From Cinclus cinclus (taxonomy: Eukaryota; Chordata; Aves; Passeriformes; Cinclidae), in assembly GCF_963662255.1 (NCBI RefSeq), contig NC_085047.1:49970006-50034005 (forward strand): 64,000 bases of DNA, read 5' to 3'. Every line of letters begins with the position of its first letter. Position 1 is the first letter of the stretch. Of the stretch, positions 50,601-64,000 are shown one piece after another. Under the pieces are notes generated by a model. That model saw only the letters and a list, made by a program, of their open reading frames with translations. It did no database searches and was not told the origin of the DNA. A program made the position numbers and the translations under genes.

Positions 50601-52906
50601 CTTCAGACACAACCTTGCTCCTGTGTTCTTGTCCTTTACCAAAACTGGCCAGGACTTTTTTCTGAAGTGTGACAGTTTTTTTGTCTTCTTGAAACTACCC
50701 TGCACCATTAGAGGAAAAGACTGGCCAGGCAGCCTGCAGGTAACTTCAGTCAAAGGGACTGAGAGTTGAAACATGGTGTAAAGTACCTCTGGTTGGAAGA
50801 AGTCTGTGAGAAGTAGAGCTGCTGGGTCTCTAATGGAAGACAAAGCCTTGCATTCCCAGGGTCACCAAGCAGCAAAGCTGTGGTTATCTACACACAGTCA
50901 CTGTGGGACGCTGGCACACCCAGACAGTCCCAGCAGAGCAGCACAACAGAAAAACCACAAAACAGCCCTGTCACTGAGGAGCAGAAGAGCAACAATTTTA
51001 TTCCTACCTTGGCTGTAAGAGCCACCAGCAGATACTAAGGGAATCTCTTGAACAGACTCAGTCAAAGTCAGTTCATTTTTTGCATAATAGGGTTTCTGGT
51101 GCCAAATGCTTAACAACTCCCTTTGGGAGGTTGCAGTTTGGTTTTGCATCTGGACAGCTCAAGAACAAGGAGCATGCACTGGAGAATCCTGTCCCAGCAG
51201 GGCCCTGCACAGAGTGACTGGGTGCTAATGGCAGTGGGGACCTGAGTGTGAGTGCCTGAGCTCCAAGAGTAAGGCAGAGGCAGTGAGACCAGCAGAAGGC
51301 AGTTGCTCTCCATCCTGTCCTTCCACACTCACACTCATCCCTGGTTACTGGTGGCCATGGAGCTCTGGAGTGTGCTAGCTGTCCCCAGATATTTTCTCCC
51401 CCTTTTTCTGGGCAGCATCCAAACATCCACAAAAAATGCTGTGGTCTCCAACCTTGTGGAGACCTACAAACAGAATATCCATCTTTTCTATCACTGCTGT
51501 CTGGAGAGTGCCTGCATCTTCCACCACCTCCCTGTGTATCCCACTGCCTATGAACGCCTCAGTTGTCTAATGAGGCCCGTTTGCTGTGCAACGATAATAT
51601 ACCCAAATCTTCTGCCTTCCTGAGGGTCATAAAACCAAATACTTGGTTTATTTACTTGATTATAGGAATGTACCATGACAGCAAGTTCTTTTTTTTCTTT
51701 GCCTTACTGGGTAACTTGCTGTGTGTGGCTTATGGACCCACCATGTATGCTCCTGATGATCTATGTTAAATAAAGAACAGGCTCAGTCAGAAAGGAAGGG
51801 TGCTGAGGAGGATCCAGTTTATACAAGAGCCTGAAGGAGTTTATACAGTACAACCAAGCACAAGGTGTTGCTTTATATGGGGAGTCTATAAAAGCATTCA
51901 GGGATGTACAGTAAATATCAGGGAGTGAGAAATATTTGTTAGACAGTGTTATCAGTGCAAGATCAGATGGATACAAATCAAGTGAGAACTTTGGAAACAA
52001 GTTCCAAATCATCTGTGAGAAAACAAAACATCTGGATATGCCAAAGAGACATAAAAGGCCTCCTGGGTTACAGGCTCCACTTCATCTTAAAACTGATTAG
52101 TTTGCCTTTTGTTCCTTTGTTTTAAAATAAGTTTCCTACTCTTCTCCCATCCACATCTGTATTCCATGCCCGAGGGAAAGCTGTTCCCTCTCCTCACCAC
52201 TGATTTCCCTTGCCTGGACTGGGTGGGCACACAGGGCTGCAGCCCAGCATCCCATTCTACCCCAACACTACCTGAGCTCCTCCCCAGCCTTTTGAGCAGT
52301 TTGCTCCCACAGGCTTCGCTCGGGGCTGTGTTTTGCAAAAGCACAGCTGCCTTGGCAGGTGAAGGAGGGGAGCTTGGATGGGGTGCCAAGCATTTGCTTA
52401 AGCTGGGCAATTCCCAGTTTATATAAATACAAATTCCCTGGGTATAGGAAGGGAGGCCGACCTGGCAGTGCCACCAGTGTGTGGCTTGAAGCCCACAGGG
52501 CATGAGCCGATTGCCTGCCTGTTCCCTCTCAGCTGGGGCACACAGATCCCTCAGCAGGAGAGGAGCAGGCTCTTGGCTCCTCTCTGAGAGGGAAGGAGTC
52601 CGGTCCCCCAGCACCATGGTAGAAATGTCTAATTAGATACAACAGAGGGACAGATATGCATACTCAGAGACCTTTCTACACAAGCATAATTTAAGGAAAG
52701 CCAAATATTTAAATGGCTGTGCCATATGCTGATGAAATGCTAATCTGCACAGCATAAAACACACGGTAAATAAACTCCCCAGAAGCACCTCACATTCACT
52801 AAACATCATCTTTCTGAGCAAACTAACAAGTAGAAAATAAAATCAACACCATCCATTATATACTCTCTTCCATAAGAAATTCAGGCAAGCTTAGGATGAT
52901 GAGGAC
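47631..52906. other. Non-coding intergenic stretch
   Basis: No gene recognised. A plus-strand frame of 179 codons (49791-50330) has no domain. The part at 51770-52080 has a repeat-like feel but I could not assign it to a family. Confidence 0.5.
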
Positions 52907-53079
52907 CAGTGTTTTTCAGACCATAATCTGTAGACCACAGGAACACCTATTAAGGATCTGCAAAAGGTATTTAAGAAAAACAATCTTGCTCTATTTAATT
53001 TGCAATAGAGGGATCTTCAGCCTCAGTACAAAAAAATGCTAGGGGTCTGTAAATCAAAAGCAACTGAAAAATACTACTG
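52907..53079. mobile_element. Possible hAT-type non-autonomous DNA transposon remnant
   Basis: A 173-base segment with imperfect terminal inverted repeats. The left end reads cagtgtttttcagaccat. The right end, reversed, reads cagtagtatttttcagttgc. Both share CAGT and TTTTTCAG, followed further in by gtagacc versus acagacc. CAGTG…TTCTCA-type termini are typical of hAT/Charlie elements. No matching 8-bp target duplication is visible (flanks atgaggac and tttccttt), so the copy would be old. It encodes nothing. Confidence 0.45.
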
Positions 53080-56000
53080 TTTCCTTTAAGGTTGGGAACT
53101 GGGAGTCAGAGGGACCATTTTGTCTCCTCCAGTGATCCCAGGACCTTCCACCTCCCTCCCCCAATCCTTCTCATTCTTCTACCATCTAAACTCCCCATAG
53201 GCATTTGGAGCATCTCTTCTTGCACACCCAGATTGTACCCAGCACAGCAAAGCCCCAGGACCTTGCAGAAATACACCACTATTAACATTTCCTTATTCTT
53301 CTAGCTGTCCAAGCACAGCTCCAGTCCCACCACAAGCCAAAGTCTGAAGACATTTCAAGATGGGCAGCAAGTTTTTAGAAAGTCCAATTTGATTATCTAA
53401 AAGGCAGCTTTTGTAGCAGCAGTAACAAATTGGCCCTTGGACATCGGCATGTTTTAAAGCAGCAAGGCTGGGTGATGAAATCTGTTGGCAGCGCCTGCAA
53501 TTGGTTTCCTTTGAGCCACTTCCACCCTCTTACGTAGTCTCTCTTCACTGGTGAAGATGCAAAGACCCACACTTTTATCAACATGCATATTGCAGAGTTG
53601 TCAGCATCTCCTTGAAGGTATTCCCCTTTTCTTCTTGGTTGTATTTATAAACCCTGTGCAGAGTTGCTATGGTTTCTGTGAGTCCAGTTGGTATGCTGTG
53701 CAGCTCTTCTCACCTTCACCATTTGGGTGACCTTTCCTTCACAAGGAAGATCTCAGCCTGTTCAGTCAGATGTCACACAACACGCTGTGCCAGAACACCA
53801 ACCACCAAGCAAAAGAGGGCTCTGTGGAACCAAATCATCTGCAAAGGCTGTCTGAGAGATGGATAAACAATGGTAATTATTTCAAAACAAATTGGAAACA
53901 GAAAGCACAGCCCACCAGTGCAACTGCTAGACAAAAAGGAAAGCCACAAAAAGGAAAAATTGCAGCTCTGTGTCTTGAGTACCCTTGTATCTTCCTCTAG
54001 GCAAATATTTTTCTACCTTTCTTGCTCTCCAAAGTCAAGTTCAAAAAATTCTTAATTCCGAGACATTTTCTTTTACCTCAGTTAAACAATGCATGAAAGG
54101 GGCTGCTTACAAATGAGAGCAATACAGTTGAAAACTGTAAGAATTTCTCTCTTTCCCAAACAAATATTCTAAATATTATATTTGAGTTTGCACAAAGCTA
54201 CACTGCTTACTGTACAGCCAGACAGTCAGGCAGGATGCATGATGAGTTTCTCCAAAAGTAAGCATCCTGGGAATGGGTTCAGTTGCTTCCTGTACCAACC
54301 AGATCATGGGATCTCCAAAATCCTAATCCAGACTCAGAACAAACACCCTATGGCTTCCCCCTACCTCTGATAAAAATGTTCCTACTGCAACAAAGGAATC
54401 ACAAACGCACAAAACCTAGGAATCAGAGCTTGGACATGACACAACCCTAACTCTGCCTCTGCAGTAGGAGTGGGAACATCCCCACATTTTGCCACTTCTT
54501 AACAAAGCCAGAACTTTCCTTGTGGCGCCTCCTTGGCTGCTGAGGTAAGTTTTCTTGCATTGGGCAACCAGGCTAGCCAAGACATTTCACCTCATCTGCT
54601 TTTAATGCTAGCTGGGGCCTTCTAAAGAAGAGGAAAATTGCCTGAATGTTTCCAAGACACCTACATGCAGACATGTGTAGAAGCATGGCACTTTAGCTGA
54701 TCAAAAGGCACTCTGTACTGCACAAAAGAAACTCCTCTATTAGAGGTACTGAACCACACCATGTATATGGTAAGTGGGTCACAAGAGTGGGTCACAGCCA
54801 GCACACAAAATCGGGCAGGCTCAGAAGGCAGAGAGGGTCAAATGTTCCTGTGCTGTGGGATGCAGGAGCATCACTTGCTGCTGCAGCTGTTTGCTGTGGT
54901 GTGTGTGGCAGCTGGGTTCTGAACACAGGTGACCAAGGCCTCCACAGCGACGGCCAAGCTTTCACCCAGAGCTCTAGCGAAACCCTTAACACACACAGGG
55001 AAATAAAAGGCTGTGTGAGACATTCCCTGAACTGCACCATCGCCCTGCCTTTGCTATCACCAGCAGTTTGCTCTATTCCTTCAGAGCACTACTGAGCCTA
55101 CTCTTGTTCATCTTGGCTCCACTCTGCACCACCCTGCTGTCTGGTGGCCAGCTCACACAGAGGGGGCTCAGCTGCTGCGTGGTGCTGACACCCACTTTAC
55201 ACCAGTGTGCAGCTCTAGGACTCCCAGGCTCCCTGCCTGCTCTCCGGCAGCACAGTGTCACTTGTGCATTCATCATGTACTTATCTGTCACTGAAGCGCT
55301 GAAAAAACATCTCAGTTTGCAATCTGATTGAGGGTGGCTTATTCCAATAACAGATCAAAAAAAAAAAATAAAATCACTATTTCTTTGTCTGCTTTCACTT
55401 CTTCATGCCTGGATTGTACCATGAATTCTTTGCTCATTTGATGGAGGACTTCTTTATAGCCCACAACCTCTTTCATCTTTCCCGTGATCAGAACAAGTCA
55501 GTGCACCTTTGCTATTTCAGTCTCTTTTAAACTGGGGTGAGCTGAACTTCCTATGCAAAGATTTGACCTCTCCTGAAATCCCCTGATCAGCATTTCCCTT
55601 GCTCACTCTTTCATGTTTGAAGCATTATGAAACACTGGAAACTCCATTCTTTCATAAGGAAGTCAGAGAAAATTCAAATAATCAACTCATTCCCAGGAGA
55701 CATGGGGTCTCTTTCCAAGTTTGAAAGCTCCTTCCTAATAGAAGTTTTGTTCTTGAAAGTCTCCTGGTTAGCAGGCAGCTGATGATAAAGCTTCTCTGGA
55801 GCCTGATTATACTTCCAGCCCAGGGGCAAGTAATAAAAAAGGCTGCCTGGCTCTGTGAGGTCTGAATCAGGTGCTAACACTGAACATCTGCTGGGGCCTC
55901 TGCTCTCCCCTACCCACCCTTCCATGTGCTGGGCATGGAGTATTCTCCATTTTATAGCTTGTGGCAACAAAAGGCCAATTTAGAGAGAAAGAATTGCTGA

Positions 56001-56159
56001 CAACTTTATCCAAAAACCCCAGACTCTGCTCTAACTGCTCTCCATCTAGGACTTTGGTGAAAGAGCACTATGACATACTGAAGAGATCCACATTGCATGG
56101 CAGCCTTTGGAAGCAGTTTGCAGCAAAGCACTCACAGCCCCACTCGAGCGAGGCGGACA
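53080..56159. other. Non-coding sequence just beyond the KATNAL1 3' end
   Basis: No gene recognised. An A-rich tract lies at about 55358-55374. No convergent gene ending here was identified. Confidence 0.5.
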
Positions 56160-56173
56160 GACTCTAGTGCACA

Positions 56174-56179
56174 TTTATT
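56174..56179 (-). terminator. KATNAL1: Candidate distal polyadenylation signal AATAAA of KATNAL1
   Basis: TTTATT on the plus strand is AATAAA on the minus strand. TGTA motifs lie just upstream on the transcript, as expected for cleavage factor I. Below 56160 the minus strand becomes G/T-rich (about 56105-56150, with stretches such as gtggggctgtgagtgctttg), as expected for a downstream element. Cleavage would fall at about 56150-56165. Confidence 0.55.
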
Positions 56180-57199
56180 ACTTCATACAGCCAGATTGTG
56201 TATTGTACAAAAATTAACAGTACCACCCAAGAGGGCCTTCACAGATGTTTAGAAAACACGTAAACACAGCTTAAAACATATTTTTAATGTAATCTGGGTA
56301 CAACTACTGAAGCCACTGCTGCCTGTCCTTCTTCCTGAGTTGCTCCTTGCTGCATTCAGTGCTGGCTCCCTGGGAATTAACAACCCAGTCTCCAAGCCCA
56401 CCTAGGTGGGTATGCCAGCATGACTTGGTAAAGATGAAAGGGTCAGCATGCAAAAATAGCTGCCTTTCCTTAAAGGTCTCAGCAGGGAAGGGATGGTCTC
56501 GTTCTTCCAGGGTGCCTGATCTAGCAGGGCTCAAATCATGGCAGCAATGCTGGGACACAACCATGACAAGCATCTACTGCCTGAAAACTTCCACTTTTCT
56601 GTTGTGCAGCTGTAAAGGATGAATGGACCTGTACAGTAAAAACATTTCTGGGGTAGAAACCATGACCTTTAGAGAAAAAGACTGCAGCACCTGAATAATT
56701 CCTACATAAGGGAATAACCAGTACAGTGAATTTTGCTTAACATCCAAGACGGAAGTTTAATGCCTTGAGGTAGAAGGTTCATCAAAGAACTAGGGACTGA
56801 CATTTTCACCAAGTGCTGTGCTTTCATCAGTAGGAAGGTCACTGCTGCTTGCAATGTGAAACTGAGCAAACTGGTACTTAGACCCTCCTAAGCAGCAACT
56901 GCTGAATCCCAGCACTGCTTTTGGGCACCTGAGTAGGTTTGTTACTGGCATTTGTGTCAACTCCCTTCTACATCTTGGTTATGTAGATTAAGCTCCTTGA
57001 GCAGAAATAGCCTCTTTGGTGAGAGACCCTTGTAGTGCTAATCTAGCATTGGACACAAAAAAATTGTGTAGCTTTACTAATTTCTACTGCAGCCCAAACA
57101 AAAAAAGAACAACTGTGACAGCCTACAGAAGAAATGACAGTCCACAGCAATATTTTCAGAGCTTTCTCTTTAAAATGGTCCAGTTATTCCCCAGAAGGA

Positions 57200-57357
57200 A
57201 TTATAGAATCACTAAGGTTGGAAAAGACCTCTCAGATTATCAAATCTGACCATTAACCCAGCACTGACATGTTCAATACTAAACCATGTCCCCAAGTGCC
57301 ACATCTACACATTTTTAAACACTTTCAGGGATAGTGATTTTACCACTTCCCTGAGCA
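57200..57357 (-). mobile_element. CR1 LINE 3'-end fragment, inside the KATNAL1 3'UTR
   Basis: Plus-strand reading starts ttatagaatcactaaggttgg and continues through the usual CR1 3'-end text (aaaagacctctcagatta, ccatgtccccaagtgccaca, cacttccctgagca). This is the reverse complement of a CR1 tail, so the element is in minus orientation, the same sense as KATNAL1. It is about 158 bases, strongly 5'-truncated and only moderately diverged. Confidence 0.93.
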
Positions 57358-57897
57358 AACTAAGTATGTGATTTAAGGTTTTTGCCTTAGTGGTTAACAT
57401 GTCATGGCCCGAGAGATCAGTGTGCTAAATTACTGTCATTGGGAACTTGAGAGAACTAACAGAAAGCAGCAAATAAGGATATATTCCCATTCAATAAGAG
57501 GAGCTGCATGTTTCCTTCTCTGGTTCATCACATCTGTCTGTGCCACTGGGAGTCTCAGCAGAGAGCTGAAGGGTTGAATACCTACCAAACTGCAGGGCAA
57601 TTCACATCCACCAAGATACTGAAGGCCTAGCTCACAACATCACCAAAAATTTGAGAGCTTGCATATTTCTCTGTCAATCTGGTTATTTGACCACTCCTTC
57701 ACATTCCTGCCACGGGAAACCTTCATGTGCCAGACACGGAGGCTAAGTCTGTGAAAAGCTCATACAGTCATCGTGACAGGTATACCCTAGAGAGGATTTC
57801 TCATGTTCGACCTTAGAACCCTTTTCATCACTGCATTTGTATGAGGGAAGGGAAGAAACAGCTAAGAACATAAACAAGATCATACAGATTATTTTCT

Positions 57898-57925
57898 AAA
57901 TATTACTAAACCGGTAATATTTACA
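57898..57925 (-). promoter_or_regulatory. Pumilio-type element TGTAAATA overlapping a 9-bp-arm hairpin
   Basis: The minus strand carries TGTAAATA at 57918-57925, matching the Pumilio response element consensus. Perfect 9-base arms (aaatattac at 57898-57906, gtaatattt at 57914-57922) enclose a 7-base loop and overlap most of that site. The location is in the probable KATNAL1 3'UTR. Function is inferred only from the motif. Confidence 0.35.
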
Positions 57926-58061
57926 CATTTTTAAGAAACCTTCACCAAAAAAAATAAAATTAAGCAAGAACAGTTCTACAACATAAACAGATACAAGTCC
58001 CATTGCCTAGTATGCTAGGAAAAAGATCATATCTAATCAGAAGTGGAAGTTCACAGCCACT

Positions 58062-58099
58062 TGTTTTAAGGACAGTCTTGTGTTTTAAATACAGTCTTG
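58062..58099 (-). repeat. 19-bp imperfect tandem duplication in the KATNAL1 3'UTR
   Basis: Two adjacent 19-base units (tgttttaaggacagtcttg and tgttttaaatacagtcttg) differ at two positions. They lie just downstream, in transcript sense, of a minus-strand AATAAA at 58111-58116. Confidence 0.85.
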
Positions 58100-58948
58100 A
58101 TATTAGTGTCTTTATTAAACTCGTAATACTAAAATAATAATAGTAATAACATTACATTTAGATAGCACAGACAAAGCACAGGATTATATATAAGCATAAA
58201 AGTGCAAGTTATAACCTAAGTCAAAGTGCCTACTGGTCAAACAGGTTCAAACTATGTTCAGAGAACAAGCATAAACTGAACTGAGAACAATCCATGCCTT
58301 TTTTCTTTCCCTCTCATTTCCATAATTGGAAGTAGAAGTCATTGCAGGTAACACTGACAACAGTCTGAAGTGACATAGTTCCAAATGGGGGTACATGAGA
58401 GGAGAGTCAGCCCCATGTCTTGATGGAAAACTGATCTTCATTTCCTCTGTGTAATGTCAATTAATCCACAGGCTTTGCTCTGAATATCTGAGCACGGAGA
58501 GAAAGAATAATAACTTGGATGCCACATTCAAGGGAGGCAGAAGCAGCACTTAAGAGCAGGGAATACAGCAAGCCCTTGTCTGTTCCTCTGGAGTCACATC
58601 CCCCAGCTGATTTATTGACTCCAGCCATAAAAAAATGACTAGGAGGAAGTTAAGTAACACTGCTCTTAATTTGAAAAATAAAAAGACTACCCTCAGAAGT
58701 ATGATTTTTCCCTTCCTGTTTGTCTTATTTTTCTACATCAGAGATAAAATATCTTCTACAATATCAGCTCATTATTGTGTTCATTCCCTTTAAAGGCAAA
58801 CAGCTTTAGAGATCCTGTCACCAGAAAGGGGTGGGCTGAGGGCAGAGGCAAACCTTTTATTAAACCTTTAAAAAGATTTCTGAACTCATTTTGAAAGTGA
58901 GAACAACAAAAACCATAAAACTCCAGCAAAGGAAAGCTGTCACTGAGA

Positions 58949-60625
<1,677 letters not shown>

Positions 60626-60752
60626 CTGCAAACATTAGTGATGTCAGCACCAGAATAGCCTTCAATCTTCTCAGCAATTTCTTCAAGGCTGATATCAGGA
60701 TCTAGTTCTACTTCCCGAAGATTAATCTTAAGTAGTTCTGCTCTGCCTTTTG
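60626..60752 (-). CDS. KATNAL1: KATNAL1 penultimate coding exon, AAA lid region
   Basis: This 127-base exon is flanked by the acceptor ttctag (minus strand, just above 60752) and the donor gtatct (below 60626). It begins with CA, completing the Ala codon opened by the terminal G of the preceding exon (PLPT-A). It then encodes 41 residues from KGRAELLKINLREVELDPD to GYSGADITNVC and ends with AG, the start of a split Arg codon. GYSGADI is the conserved sensor-2 / C-terminal lid motif of AAA ATPases. The helix EEIAEKIEGYSGADI packs on the nucleotide pocket in this family. The phase fits both neighbouring exons exactly, so this is an intact, functional-looking exon and not a processed copy. Confidence 0.96.

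Positions 60753-64000
<3,248 letters not shown>

Larger units (their letters stand above)
56160..58948 (-). other. KATNAL1: Probable KATNAL1 3' untranslated region
   Basis: Sequence following the KATNAL1 stop codon on the minus strand. It is A+T-rich with no long frame, and I place its end near 56160 from a polyadenylation signal with supporting context. Human KATNAL1 also has a long 3'UTR of several kilobases (from memory). Other AATAAA motifs on the minus strand at 58856-58861, 58611-58616 and 58111-58116 could give shorter isoforms. The UTR contains a CR1 fragment (57200-57357), a hairpin with a Pumilio-type site (57898-57925) and a 19-bp tandem duplication (58062-58099). Its length is inferred; RNA evidence is not available here. 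Confidence 0.55.

Noticed and set aside
51770..52080. Possible unassigned repeat
   Set aside because: I could not place it in any family or find termini.

Overview
This window looks like vertebrate nuclear DNA, most probably from a bird and perhaps a songbird. The signs are many CR1 LINE 3' ends in both orientations and of different ages, a roughly 1-kb endogenous-retrovirus LTR of a type I associate with avian genomes, and three split exons of a conserved animal gene with standard GT/AG splice sites. There are no operons, bacterial-style ribosome binding sites, CRISPR arrays or dense coding blocks. Species assignment is inference.

The only gene I can support is KATNAL1 (katanin p60 catalytic subunit A-like 1, a microtubule-severing AAA ATPase). 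It lies on the minus strand at the right edge. Its last three coding exons are at 63024-63158, 60626-60752 and 58949-59147. The reading frame continues across both introns (phases fit exactly) and ends at the typical EFGSA C-terminus. A 3'UTR of about 2.8 kb probably follows, ending near 56160 at an AATAAA signal (56174-56179, minus). It contains a CR1 fragment, a 19-bp tandem duplication and a Pumilio-type site inside a small hairpin. The 5' exons of the gene lie beyond base 64000.

Positions 1 to about 56150 are non-coding as far as I can see. If gene order matches human (UBL3 - KATNAL1 - HMGB1, from memory), this is the gene-poor interval downstream of KATNAL1. It holds one LTR (2458-3495), nine recognisable CR1 pieces (eight outside the 3'UTR, one inside it), a possible hAT-type DNA-transposon remnant (52907-53079), several A+T-rich blocks that might be conserved non-coding elements, and an isolated CpG island (about 36526-36960) with a strong minus-strand splice donor at its left edge. 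The island could be the promoter of a non-coding RNA or a distal alternative promoter.

I found no previously undescribed biological system. The most useful leads are the orphan CpG island, the repeat-altered KATNAL1 3'UTR and the hAT-like inverted-repeat element. Open frames of up to about 210 codons occur in the non-coding part. None has recognisable domains, and they are treated as chance.
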